NCBI GenBank assembly: GCA_002426025.1
Contig: DINP01000129.1
Location: 1-12,655, forward strand
Reading direction: 5' to 3'
Origin: Bacteroidales bacterium UBA5537
GTDB lineage: Bacteria > Bacteroidota > Bacteroidia > Bacteroidales > Lentimicrobiaceae
Length of the DNA stretch: 12,655 nucleotides
Position numbers and translations under genes: made by a program. Each line of letters begins with the position of its first letter. The first letter of the stretch is position 1. This document shows positions 1 to 7,779 of this stretch, piece by piece. The notes below the pieces were generated by a model that was not told the origin of the DNA, ran no database searches, and worked only from the letters and a program-made list of their open reading frames with translations.

Positions 1-163
1 TCGTAAACCAAAAATCGTAAATTAATTCGTCAATTAGTGGCTTCGCCATATTGCAACAATGTTGAGACTATGATTTTGCGAGCCTTCTGTATTGTCAGAA
101 TCATTCATATAGTCTACTATATCAATAAATTAAAAACTTTACTTTAATTTTTTTACAAAAAAC
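1..163. other. Upstream non-coding region with short inverted repeats
   Basis: I see no convincing gene here. Three short inverted repeats are visible: CAACA-A-TGTTG (54-64), TTCTG/CAGAA with a 6-base loop (85-100), and ATATAGT-CT-ACTATAT (107-122), which has perfect 7-base arms. TCGTAAA occurs twice at the left edge (1-7 and 15-21). None is followed by a run of T, so they are not clear terminators. The 107-122 palindrome lies about 40 bases upstream of the promoter and could be a regulator site. Confidence 0.4.
107..122. repeat. Perfect 16-bp palindrome upstream of the operon promoter
   Basis: ATATAGT-CT-ACTATAT has 7-base arms with no mismatch around a 2-base centre. It lies 42 bases upstream of the -33 element of the efflux operon promoter, where an activator or accessory repressor could bind. 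It is entirely A/T-rich apart from the centre and one G/C pair, so chance is possible in this AT-rich stretch. Confidence 0.3.
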
Positions 164-195
164 TTGCTTTCGGTTAAGAGATTGTTGTATCTTTG
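164..195 (+). promoter_or_regulatory. Bacteroidetes-type promoter of the efflux operon
   Basis: TATCTTTG at 188-195 matches the Bacteroidetes -7 element TAnnTTTG exactly. A TTG at 164-166 lies 21 bases upstream, about where the -33 TTTG element is expected. The transcription start would fall near 200-204, leaving a leader of about 45 bases before the ATG at 247. The start region coincides with the palindromic operator at 195-214, so a bound repressor would block initiation. Confidence 0.65.
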
Positions 196-214
196 TGAGC
201 GAACATTCACTTAC
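195..214. promoter_or_regulatory. TetR-type operator O1 over the transcription start
   Basis: GTGAGCGAACATTCACTTAC is an imperfect palindrome: 7 of 9 base pairs match symmetrically around the central CA (204-205), with core GAA-CA-TTC. It overlaps the last base of the -7 element and the predicted start of transcription. In the same orientation it is identical at 15 of 20 positions to 1646-1665 before the second TetR gene. Length, symmetry and position suit a TetR-family dimer site. Which regulator binds is inference. Confidence 0.6.
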
Positions 215-246
215 TTTGTTAAATCAAACCACTAAAACAACAAATC

Positions 247-585
247 ATGAAAATTAAAAAATACAGCAATCAGCCGGTAAAAGAGACTCCCCACAATGTT
301 GATGTGAGGGAGATGTACAATAAAGAATCGGCTCAAGCGATGCTAATAGCACTGAAGCCAGGCGAAAGTCTGAAACCACATAAAACACCGGTTGATGTTT
401 TCTTCTTTGTAATTGAAGGAACGCCTGTTATTCATATTGGCGAAGAAAGTGAAATATGTGAGCCAGATACACTTGTTGACAGCCCGGCAGAGATTGTGCA
501 TTATATAAGTAACAGCTCTGATACCCTGGCTCGCATACTGGTTGTAAAAGCACCGCGTCCTGTCAGTAAAACCAAGGTGTTGTAA
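247..585 (+). CDS. Small cupin-fold protein with reduced metal site
   Basis: This 112-residue protein has the length of a single-domain cupin and probably acts in the cytoplasm, since no signal peptide is visible. Cupin motif 1 is recognisable from G39 to G58 but keeps only one His (H45); the second is T47 and the Glu position is V51. Motif 2 is better preserved, with P80, H85 and N89. Two of the usual four metal ligands are therefore missing, so it may bind a small molecule without a classical metal centre, or be a sensor or carrier rather than an enzyme. It is the first gene after the operon promoter and its TetR-type operator, 60 bases ahead of a TetR gene. The ATG at 247 is the only sensible start. 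The cupin call is fairly safe; the function is unknown. Confidence 0.75.
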   Translation: MKIKKYSNQPVKETPHNVDVREMYNKESAQAMLIALKPGESLKPHKTPVDVFFFVIEGTPVIHIGEESEICEPDTLVDSPAEIVHYISNSSDTLARILVVKAPRPVSKTKVL

Positions 586-645
586 GATAATCATCAATGT
601 CGTTAAATATTAAACCGGAAAAACACTTATTACAATAGAATCAAA

Positions 646-1224
646 ATGGAAATTACAGCCCGTCAATTTGAAATTATTGAATCAGCAGGAAAAATTCTAA
701 CATCTTCAGGTGTTAGTGGGCTGACGATAAAAAATCTCGCGAAAGAGATGAAGTTTTCGGAAAGCGCCATTTACCGGCATTTTTCAAGCAAGGAAGAAAT
801 TATTGTTGCCATGCTTAACTATCTGGCAAGCGATATTGATGAGCGACTTTCCGGTTTATCAGTTCACTCAGATCCGGAAGAGAGATTTAAAGCGCTCTTC
901 CGGGAGCAGTTCAGGTTTTTTAATGAACATCCTCATTTCGTGGTGGCTGTTTTTTCCGATGGGCTTATGGAAGAGAGTCAACTGATTAACCAGAGTATTC
1001 TTAAACTGATGAATGTCAAAGTAAAACACCTGATGCCTGTTATTTTGGAAGGTCAACAAACAGGGCTGTTTACAAATGCCATCACCACTGACGAACTGAT
1101 GCACATCATTATGGGCGCATTCAAACTTCAGATGTTCAAATGGCGGATTGCCAATTTTGCATTTGATATTAAACGAAGTGGTGACAATATGACCGCTTCG
1201 ATCCTTACGCTGATAAAAACCTGA
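646..1224 (+). CDS. TetR/AcrR family transcriptional regulator (first of a related pair)
   Basis: This 192-residue protein has normal TetR length. Residues about 8-55 form the helix-turn-helix, with the typical LTIKNLAKEM helix followed by SAIYRHFSSKEE; the signature Tyr (Y43), Phe (F46) and Lys (K49) are all present, so DNA binding is expected. The rest is a helical ligand-binding and dimer domain containing FFNEHP, a VFSDGLMEE segment and HLMPVILEGQ. The same arrangement recurs in the regulator at 1675-2250 (FFIEKP, IFSNDLIEK, HLVKLINEG), so the two are paralogs. It lies 60 bases after the cupin gene and 4 bases before the membrane-protein gene, inside the efflux operon. It is the best candidate to bind the palindromes at 195-214 and 1646-1665 and repress its own operon. 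The effector is unknown. Confidence 0.9.
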   Translation: MEITARQFEIIESAGKILTSSGVSGLTIKNLAKEMKFSESAIYRHFSSKEEIIVAMLNYLASDIDERLSGLSVHSDPEERFKALFREQFRFFNEHPHFVVAVFSDGLMEESQLINQSILKLMNVKVKHLMPVILEGQQTGLFTNAITTDELMHIIMGAFKLQMFKWRIANFAFDIKRSGDNMTASILTLIKT

Positions 1225-1228
1225 TGAA

Positions 1229-1627
1229 ATGAAAAAAGCATTGACCTATTCAACATCGGTCGCCCTGGCAGCTTTCGGATTGCTCATCCTGTTTCTCAGT
1301 AGTTCGGTGATCTTCGATTTGTTTGGCATCAGGGCCAGGGAAGGATATTATGTCAAATTCATTGTATTGGCTAATTTCATCTGCAGTCTGATATATCTAT
1401 TAAGCGCTTATGGTTTTCTCTGGAAGAAAATATGGACATTCAGGATATTAGGCTTATCGGTTATCATCCTGGTGCTGGCATTTGCAGGCTTGTTAATCCA
1501 CATTAACACAGGCGGCATCTATGAAGCCAAAACCATTGGGGCACTAATATTCAGGGTTGTAGTTACCACAATTTTCACTGCACTGGCTTGGTTTTTAACT
1601 GTCAAAAAACAGTCAACAATAAATTAA
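1229..1627 (+). CDS. Four-helix integral membrane protein of unknown function
   Basis: I do not recognise a named family. The 132-residue product is very hydrophobic, with four likely transmembrane helices at roughly residues 5-27, 41-63, 69-91 and 103-125. Short charged loops join them (RAREGYY after helix 1, WKK after helix 2), and a basic tail VKKQ ends it. Size and layout recall small four-helix proteins with a DoxX-like or DUF-type fold, but no diagnostic motif is visible. The gene starts 4 bases after the first TetR gene and precedes the second, so it is almost certainly co-transcribed and perhaps translationally coupled to the regulator. An upstream ATG at 1224-1226 gives only Met-Lys-stop, so the start at 1229 is preferred. 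It could be an accessory pump subunit or a membrane sensor; both are guesses. Confidence 0.75.
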   Translation: MKKALTYSTSVALAAFGLLILFLSSSVIFDLFGIRAREGYYVKFIVLANFICSLIYLLSAYGFLWKKIWTFRILGLSVIILVLAFAGLLIHINTGGIYEAKTIGALIFRVVVTTIFTALAWFLTVKKQSTIN

Positions 1628-1645
1628 AAAAATTTGAATCTAATT

Positions 1646-1665
1646 GTGTGTGAATGTTCACTAAC
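1646..1665. promoter_or_regulatory. TetR-type operator O2 before the second TetR gene
   Basis: GTGTGTGAATGTTCACTAAC contains a perfect 12-base palindrome GTGAA-TG-TTCAC (1650-1661) and matching outer GT/AC ends. It shares 15 of 20 bases in the same orientation with the site at 195-214 over the operon promoter. It sits 9 bases before the ATG at 1675 and covers an earlier in-frame ATG at 1654, which argues against that ATG as the start. A weak -7-like TAATTGTG (1641-1648, one mismatch to TAnnTTTG) ends where the operator begins. I see no good -33 element, so an internal promoter is only possible. Confidence 0.6.
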
Positions 1666-1674
1666 GATATTGCC

Positions 1675-2250
1675 ATGAAATTTAAAAAGACAGATCTTAT
1701 TGAAGCCGTTGGCGGAATTATTCTGCAATCCGGAATAAATTCTTTAAGCATTGAAGAAATAGCCAAAAGGATGGGGATTCCTGAGAATGAACTCTTATTC
1801 TATTTCAAGTCAGAGAACTCGGTTCTGATCATGTTGTTTGTATGTCTGGAAAAAGAAATTCAGAAAATAATACATGAATCTGATATTCAAAAGCAATCAC
1901 CCGATCAGGAAATCAGGAATCTCTTTGGTGAGCTTAATAATTTTTTCATCGAAAAGCCTTTTTACCTTCCTCTGATATTTTCAAACGATTTAATCGAAAA
2001 GGATGCTGAGATACACGAAATTATTGAAAGAATCAAAACATCCGCAGAAATGCACCTGGTGAAACTAATTAATGAAGGTAAACACAAAAAGCTCTTTCAT
2101 ACAGAAAAAAGAACCTGGCTATTGGTAAACAGGATTTTAGGCAGTTTTCGGCTGCTGATGAATGAACAAAAGATTACTTCTGATCTGATCAGAGAAATGG
2201 GGTTGATCCGGGGTGAGAAAGTGCCGGATTTCAAAACAAACGCAAATTAA
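1675..2250 (+). CDS. Divergent TetR-family regulator, paralog of the upstream one
   Basis: The protein has 191 residues from the ATG at 1675. An in-frame ATG at 1654 would add seven residues but lies inside the operator palindrome and gives an N-terminus not aligned with the first TetR. Residues about 5-50 form a helix-turn-helix (SIEEIAKRMG, then ENELLFYFKSENS). The normally conserved Tyr of the recognition region is Leu (L41) and the conserved Lys is Glu (E47). The C-terminal domain matches the regulator at 646-1224 along its length (FFIEKP, FSNDLIEK, HLVKLINEG, LFH, GSFRLLM). The altered DNA-binding region suggests changed specificity, weak binding, or a role as a heterodimer partner or ligand sensor. 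It lies 47 bases after the membrane-protein gene and 19 bases before the TolC-like gene. Family assignment is firm; DNA-binding ability is uncertain. Confidence 0.85.
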   Translation: MKFKKTDLIEAVGGIILQSGINSLSIEEIAKRMGIPENELLFYFKSENSVLIMLFVCLEKEIQKIIHESDIQKQSPDQEIRNLFGELNNFFIEKPFYLPLIFSNDLIEKDAEIHEIIERIKTSAEMHLVKLINEGKHKKLFHTEKRTWLLVNRILGSFRLLMNEQKITSDLIREMGLIRGEKVPDFKTNAN

Positions 2251-2269
2251 CAATCAAAATTATAAACCC

Positions 2270-3601
2270 ATGAACAAACAACCAGGAACCAGATTCAAAG
2301 GGCTTCTTTTAACTGTTCTTATTCTTGTTACAACCGTTTCTATAGATGCTCAGGTTTTATCGCTTGAGCAATGCATTGATACGGCTTTAAAGTTTAACAG
2401 GAATATAAAATCCGCGGCTTTGGATGGCAACATTGCAAATGAAAAGCACCGTGAAGCTAAAAGCCTGCTGATGCCAAAACTAAACGGGCTGGCTGACTAC
2501 CGCTATTACACGGATCTACCATACCAGTTGATGCCTGCTGCAGCATTTGGTGGACCAGAAGGCACCTACAAGGAAGTGCAGTTTGGCGTTCCGCAAAGTA
2601 TGAATGCCAACCTGCAGTTCGCATTACCAGTTTATAACCCGGCTGCGTTAAGCGCGATAAAAAGTACCCGGATTGCGGTTGAGTTATCGGATATTCAAAA
2701 AGTAAAAACGGATGAAGATGTGGTTATTGAAGTCTCAAATGCATACTACAATGCCCAGATTCTGTTAAACCAACTGGCATTTCTCGACAGTAACATTGTA
2801 AATACCAACAGGCTGGTGCAGACCACCTCGCTGATTTACCAGCAGCAACTGGCCAAAGGAACCGATGTGGACAGGCTGAAATTGCAATCAGCACAGATAA
2901 CCACCCAAAGAAGCACGGTATGGTCGCAGTACCGGCAGGTGTTGAATGTGCTTAAGTTCCTGATGGGAAAGCCTGTTACAGATTCGCTTGAAGTTTCCCT
3001 GGAAAACGAAGCAAATGTCATTTCAGGTTTTCAATCCCGCCCTATACCAGATTTACTGCTGATTGACAAAAAACTGGAATTTGGTTATGCTGAGTTAAGT
3101 GGTCTGAAGAACTCAAGACTTCCATCCTTGAATGCTTATGGTGTATATGGAACAAATGGATTTGGTACTACCGGCAGCAACAGCTTTTTCAATTTTCACC
3201 CCATAGGATATGCAGGTGCACAGCTAACGGTTCCCTTATTTAACGGAATGATCACGCATCATAAAATTGCCGCGAAAAAGGTTGAAATTGAAAAAATCAA
3301 TATCCAGAAAGAACTGCTTACTGAAAAGAACGAGCTTGATCTGATCAATGCTAAAATGCAGTATGCCATTGCAAAATCAACCATAGTAACCGTAAACTCC
3401 CAGGTTGAACTGGCCCAAAAGATTTACATGAACACCGTGTTACAAAACCAGCAGGGGCTTGCCAGCATAACCGATTTGCTATTGGCCGATAATTCACTGC
3501 GCGATGCCCAGCAAAACTACATAGTGGCCCTGGTTAACCTGCGAAAAGCAGAACTCGAATACAAACGTGTAACCGGAAATTTAATCCCTGTTAATCAATA
3601 A
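2270..3601 (+). CDS. TolC-like outer-membrane efflux channel
   Basis: The 443-residue protein has the length expected of an outer membrane efflux protein (OEP/TolC family), which forms a trimeric barrel with a long periplasmic helical tunnel. The ATG at 2270 is chosen over an in-frame one at 2213, because it puts a signal peptide at the N-terminus: basic MNKQPGTRFKG, hydrophobic LLLTVLILVTTVSI, and likely cleavage after DAQ (about residue 28). The mature protein begins LSLEQCIDTALKFN, the classical start of the family. The helical repeats include AYYNAQILLNQLAFLDSNI and, in the second half, KMQYAIAKSTIVTVNSQVEL, each leading into helices that line the tunnel. The position before the adaptor (16 bases) and pump genes shows it is the exit duct of this tripartite system. 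Confidence 0.93.
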   Translation: MNKQPGTRFKGLLLTVLILVTTVSIDAQVLSLEQCIDTALKFNRNIKSAALDGNIANEKHREAKSLLMPKLNGLADYRYYTDLPYQLMPAAAFGGPEGTYKEVQFGVPQSMNANLQFALPVYNPAALSAIKSTRIAVELSDIQKVKTDEDVVIEVSNAYYNAQILLNQLAFLDSNIVNTNRLVQTTSLIYQQQLAKGTDVDRLKLQSAQITTQRSTVWSQYRQVLNVLKFLMGKPVTDSLEVSLENEANVISGFQSRPIPDLLLIDKKLEFGYAELSGLKNSRLPSLNAYGVYGTNGFGTTGSNSFFNFHPIGYAGAQLTVPLFNGMITHHKIAAKKVEIEKINIQKELLTEKNELDLINAKMQYAIAKSTIVTVNSQVELAQKIYMNTVLQNQQGLASITDLLLADNSLRDAQQNYIVALVNLRKAELEYKRVTGNLIPVNQ

Positions 3602-3617
3602 TTATAAACCGAACATC

Positions 3618-4670
3618 ATGAAAAAGATAATTTACATTGTTGCGGCACTGGCAATAATAGCAGTAGTCGTAATCCGTCTGTTAAGCAATAAGGAAACCAC
3701 CCAAAATAGGGTTTATCGCTACGACAAAGAACAGGCCATCAATGTTCAGGCACTGACCTTAAGTGCAGAGCATGTCACCAACAGCAATTCGTTTGCCGGC
3801 ACATTTGAGCCCGAAAAGGAAACCAGAATCAGCGCTGAGATACAGGGTAAAATTAACTCTGTGCTGGTTGATGTGGGTAGTAATGTTTCAAGAGGGCAGA
3901 CGCTGATCCTTCTGGATAATTCACTACTGAAACTTCAGTTGCAATCAGTTGAAATTCAGATTGAAGGTCTGGAGGCTGATGTTAAACGATATACAGTGCT
4001 GGCAGAGGCTGATGCCATTCAGGGTGTGCAACTGGAAAAAGCAATTCTGGGATTAAAATCGGCGAAAGTGCAGAAAGCCACCCTGGCTGAGCAAATCAAC
4101 AAATCAAAGATTGTTGCCCCATTCAGCGGCATCGTTACAGCAAAGCTTACCGAAGAAGGCGCATTCGCGGCACCGGGCATTCCGCTATTGCAGATAACCA
4201 ATATCTCCACGCTGAAGTTTACGATAAATGTTCCCGAACAGGCATTGAGCCAGTTCAGACCCAATCAGCAGTTTTCGCTTAGTGCTGATGTATATCCTGA
4301 AACTCAGTTACAGGGTAAGTTGATTATGGCGGGAAGCAAAGCCAATATGGGCAATAGTTTTCCGGTACAATTGTCGGTGAAAAATACACCGGATTTAAAA
4401 ATGAAATCTGGAATGTTTGGCAAAGTGCAATTGGAGAGCAATATTGAAGGAAAACAAATCATTATCCCTGCTTCCGCGATAGTAGGAACCAACCTTGAAC
4501 CACAGGTTTATGTCGTGAAAGATGGCAGGGCCCGGCTTCAGAATATCAACCTTGCTGAAAGATTCCAGAACAAAGTGGTGGTTTCAGGTGGCCTGGCCGA
4601 AGGGGATGTAATCATAACCAACGGATTTATCAACCTGTTTGATGGGGCCAATGTATCAATCAGTAATTAA
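3618..4670 (+). CDS. RND efflux periplasmic adaptor (membrane fusion protein)
   Basis: This 350-residue HlyD/AcrA-type adaptor bridges the inner-membrane pump and the outer-membrane channel. Residues about 4-22 form one hydrophobic N-terminal helix with no lipobox cysteine, so it is probably anchored by that helix rather than by lipid. The biotinyl-lipoyl domain is split: the first half is residues 70-100 (ISAEIQGKINSVLVDVG, then GQTLILLD) and the second half about 163-193 (KIVAPFSGIVTAKL, GIPLLQI). Between them, residues 103-162 form the helical hairpin that contacts the channel, shorter than in AcrA. A beta-barrel domain (about 198-275) and a membrane-proximal domain with IIIPASAIVG follow. 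It starts 16 bases after the channel gene and ends 12 bases before the pump gene, a typical operon arrangement. Confidence 0.94.
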   Translation: MKKIIYIVAALAIIAVVVIRLLSNKETTQNRVYRYDKEQAINVQALTLSAEHVTNSNSFAGTFEPEKETRISAEIQGKINSVLVDVGSNVSRGQTLILLDNSLLKLQLQSVEIQIEGLEADVKRYTVLAEADAIQGVQLEKAILGLKSAKVQKATLAEQINKSKIVAPFSGIVTAKLTEEGAFAAPGIPLLQITNISTLKFTINVPEQALSQFRPNQQFSLSADVYPETQLQGKLIMAGSKANMGNSFPVQLSVKNTPDLKMKSGMFGKVQLESNIEGKQIIIPASAIVGTNLEPQVYVVKDGRARLQNINLAERFQNKVVVSGGLAEGDVIITNGFINLFDGANVSISN

Positions 4671-4682
4671 TAATCAGGAATC

Positions 4683-7600
4683 ATGAACATTACAAAGATA
4701 TCAATCGACCGCCCTTCACTGATTATCGTTCTTTTCAGCGTATTCACCCTGTTGGGAATAATCGGTTACCAGAACCTTGGATATGAACTGTTACCGGACT
4801 TTAACCAGCCGGTGGTGGTAATAAAAACGATGTACCCGGGCGCCGAGCCCAACGAAGTTGAAACATCTGTATCCAGAAAAATAGAGGATGCTTTATCAAA
4901 CCTCGAAGGCGTTGATTACCTGGAGACAAAATCAATGCCCAATGCCTCTGTTATTATTGCCAACCTGAAATATGGAACAGATCTGAATATAGCCATGCGA
5001 GATGCGCAGCGATATATTGACAATATCCGCAAAGACCTTCCGGCCGACATACTTAGTCCGGTTATGAGCAAGGTTTCGCCAAACGATTTGCCGATTATAT
5101 CCATAAGTGCAACCAGTAATTTGCCGGCAACAGAATTTTATCAAAAAATGAAAGATGATTATTTGCCGCAAATTCAGCAATTGAAAGGGGTGGCAGAAAT
5201 TACGCTCCTGGGTGGCGAAGAACGGGAAATACAGGTGAAGGTAGATCAGGACAAGCTGAGGCTCAACAAAATATCACTTTATCAGGTAGCCGAAGCTATT
5301 AACCGTTCAGGTATTGATTTGCCGGCCGGTAAAGCTCAAACTGAAAAAGAGAGCAATTCGGTGAGGCTGACCGGCAAATTTGCCACGGTGGATGATATTA
5401 TGAATGTTCAGGTGGCTATGCCTGCACCGGGAATGCCGGTTTATGTAAAAGATGTTGCCAGTGTTGTAGATGGCGTAAAAGAAATAAGTTCAGTCAGCCG
5501 CTACAACGGAGTGAATGGAATTGGCCTGTTGCTGAAGAAACAAGGTGATGCAAATGCGGTGGAAGTTTCGAAACTGGTTCATGCAAAACTCTTGCAAATT
5601 GAAAGTGCCAACTCAACATACGATGTAAAGTTTGATGTAGCCGATGATTCAACCGATATGACCATTGCGGCAGTAAACTCGGTGGTTTATGATCTGATTC
5701 TGGCGGTAGTATTGGTTTCACTGGTTATGTTTTTATTTCTGAAAAGCTACAGAAACTCACTGATTGTATTGATATCCATCCCTACCTCACTGATTACCGC
5801 ATTTGCCGTGATGTGGCTGATGGGTTTTACCCTTAACCTGATGACCTTGCTGGCCATGTCGCTGATTATCGGAATACTGGTAGATGATGCCATTGTAATT
5901 CTCGAAAACATTCAGCGGCATCTCGATATGGGAAAAGACAAAGCGGATGCGGCACTGGAAGGCCGGATGGAAATCGGTTTCTCCGCTATTTCAATTACGC
6001 TGGTCGATGTGGTTGTTTTTCTTCCGATTCTGTTTCTGCAGGTCTTTGTTGCCGATATGCTCAAGCAGTTTTCTATCGTAGTTATAACTTCCACGCTCAC
6101 CAGCTTGCTGGTCGGGTTCACGTTAGTACCATGGCTGGCTTCACGAATCGGGAAAAAGGAGGATTTAAAGCCTACCAACCTGATAAACCGTTTTCTGCTG
6201 TGGTTCGAAAAGCAATTAACCACCTTTATTGATTGGTATGGAAAACAACTGCTATGGGTCCTCAGCCATAAACTTGCTTTTTCGGGAATCGTGGTCTTTT
6301 TACTGATCATCACCGTTGTGATTATGAAACAGGGCATCATTGGCAAGGAAATGATGTCGACCGGAGACCAGGGCAAATTCCGGCTGAACCTGGAATATGA
6401 TAAAACAACCACCGTTCAGGAAAACAATATCAGAACGCAGCAGGTCGAGAACTTTATACTGCAGCAACCTGAGGTATCAACCCTTTTTAGCAATGTTGCC
6501 GGGCCGAGTACAGGCATTGGCAGCCTGGGGGTAGGCTCGGCCAATATTTCAGAGTTTACTATACAGTTAAAGCCTGAAAAGGAAAGAGACATCAAAACAG
6601 AGCCATTTATGAAATCGCTTCGTGAAGCACTACAACAACAGTTCCCCGGAGTTAACTTTTCAATGGCGGTACTTGGATTGCTTCCAAAACAGGCCCCCAT
6701 CAAAATAACCCTGAGCGGAAGCGACCTGACTTTAGTAATGAAAACAGGGTATGGACTGAAAGCAGAAATTGAGAAAATTCCGGGTGCCGATAATGTTCTG
6801 CTTTCCGTAGAGGAGGGAAGTCCCGAATACAAAGTAATTCCTGACAAAGACAAAATGCAGCGCCTGGGTTTGACCACGGCTTACGTGGGCTTGAATTTGA
6901 GAACTGCCTTCACAGGAAACGATGATGCCTCGCTCACCGAAAACGGGACAGAATATCCGGTAAGGGTCTGGCTCGATGAATTTGACCGGAAGAATTACGG
7001 GGATGTGCAGCGTCTTTCTATCGTAAACCCAATGAACATGCCTATAGAAGTATCCCAATTTGCGGAAGTCAGGCAAGATAATTCGCCTTCGATGTTAGAG
7101 CGGCTCGACAGACAACCTTCTGTAACATTAACCTCAGAGTCGCTGGGAAGGCCTTCGGGCACACTGGCCGATGATGTTATTGCTTTTCTGAAGACACAGC
7201 CTTTACCAGAAGGCGTGAAATTAACCTGGGGCGCTGATATCAAAACGCAAAATGAAAGTTTCGGCGCACTGGGCTCGGTTTTACTAATATCCTTTATCCT
7301 GATTTACTTAATCATGATCGCACTTTACGACAGTTACATCTATCCTTTTGTAGCGCTGTTTGCGATACCGATGGCCGGTATAGGCGCCTTTCTTGCCCTG
7401 AATTTATCACTGAACCATCTCACGCTGTTTGCGCAGTTGGGATTAATTATGCTTATGGGTCTGGTCACAAAAAATTCCATCCTGATCGTGGACTTCACAA
7501 ACCAGTTGAAAGCCAGGGGAATGCATTACAAAGAAGCATTGATTATGGCAGGTAAAGAACGTATGCGCCCCATTTTAATGACGACCCTTGCTATGGCAAT

Positions 7601-7778
7601 CGGAATGTTGCCTATTGCATTGGCCAAAGGTACTGCCAGCGAATGGAAAAATGGCCTGGCCTGGGTTATTATCGGAGGCTTGCTCTCATCCATGATCCTG
7701 ACGGTTTATCTGGTCCCGATGATGTATTACCTGGTTGATAAAACTAAAGAAAAACTCGCTGAACGAAAGGAGAAATAA
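4683..7778 (+). CDS. RND-family efflux pump, inner-membrane permease
   Basis: The 1031-residue protein is a full-length AcrB-type (HAE1-like) permease that drives substrate export by proton influx. TM1 is about residues 13-30, followed by the periplasmic porter domain and a helix block around residues 330-475. TM7 is near 530-548, a second porter half follows, and the last helices are about 860-1018. The proton relay is intact: the TM4 motif GILVDDAIVILEN carries D401 and D402, and the TM10 motif GLVTKNSILIVDF carries K930. The FLPILFLQVFV and LKQFSIVV segments after TM4 are characteristic. Having both D-D and K indicates a working pump rather than a decayed one. Substrate cannot be read from sequence; heavy-metal (CzcA-type) use is less likely, since the TM4 Asp-Asp motif is of the multidrug type. 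It ends one base before the next gene. Confidence 0.95.
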   Translation: MNITKISIDRPSLIIVLFSVFTLLGIIGYQNLGYELLPDFNQPVVVIKTMYPGAEPNEVETSVSRKIEDALSNLEGVDYLETKSMPNASVIIANLKYGTDLNIAMRDAQRYIDNIRKDLPADILSPVMSKVSPNDLPIISISATSNLPATEFYQKMKDDYLPQIQQLKGVAEITLLGGEEREIQVKVDQDKLRLNKISLYQVAEAINRSGIDLPAGKAQTEKESNSVRLTGKFATVDDIMNVQVAMPAPGMPVYVKDVASVVDGVKEISSVSRYNGVNGIGLLLKKQGDANAVEVSKLVHAKLLQIESANSTYDVKFDVADDSTDMTIAAVNSVVYDLILAVVLVSLVMFLFLKSYRNSLIVLISIPTSLITAFAVMWLMGFTLNLMTLLAMSLIIGILVDDAIVILENIQRHLDMGKDKADAALEGRMEIGFSAISITLVDVVVFLPILFLQVFVADMLKQFSIVVITSTLTSLLVGFTLVPWLASRIGKKEDLKPTNLINRFLLWFEKQLTTFIDWYGKQLLWVLSHKLAFSGIVVFLLIITVVIMKQGIIGKEMMSTGDQGKFRLNLEYDKTTTVQENNIRTQQVENFILQQPEVSTLFSNVAGPSTGIGSLGVGSANISEFTIQLKPEKERDIKTEPFMKSLREALQQQFPGVNFSMAVLGLLPKQAPIKITLSGSDLTLVMKTGYGLKAEIEKIPGADNVLLSVEEGSPEYKVIPDKDKMQRLGLTTAYVGLNLRTAFTGNDDASLTENGTEYPVRVWLDEFDRKNYGDVQRLSIVNPMNMPIEVSQFAEVRQDNSPSMLERLDRQPSVTLTSESLGRPSGTLADDVIAFLKTQPLPEGVKLTWGADIKTQNESFGALGSVLLISFILIYLIMIALYDSYIYPFVALFAIPMAGIGAFLALNLSLNHLTLFAQLGLIMLMGLVTKNSILIVDFTNQLKARGMHYKEALIMAGKERMRPILMTTLAMAIGMLPIALAKGTASEWKNGLAWVIIGGLLSSMILTVYLVPMMYYLVDKTKEKLAERKEK

Positions 7779-7779
7779 T

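Noticed and set aside
1..21. Repeated TCGTAAA resembling a repeat array
   Set aside because: Only two copies are present and no regular spacing or spacer pattern follows; there is no CRISPR array in the window.
1598..1613. Hairpin ACTGT/ACAGT near the end of the membrane-protein gene
   Set aside because: Five-base arms inside coding sequence with no T run; likely chance.
1654..1674. Upstream in-frame ATG for the second TetR gene
   Set aside because: It lies inside the palindromic operator at 1646-1665 and adds residues (MFTNDIA) with no match to the first TetR; the ATG at 1675 fits better.
2213..2269. Upstream in-frame ATG for the TolC-like gene
   Set aside because: It overlaps the preceding TetR gene and would bury the signal peptide; the ATG at 2270 gives a normal exported N-terminus.
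5912..6877. Long antisense open frames of 166 and 153 codons opposite the pump gene
   Set aside because: They have no recognisable domains and lie wholly opposite a well-conserved RND gene; they are coding shadows.
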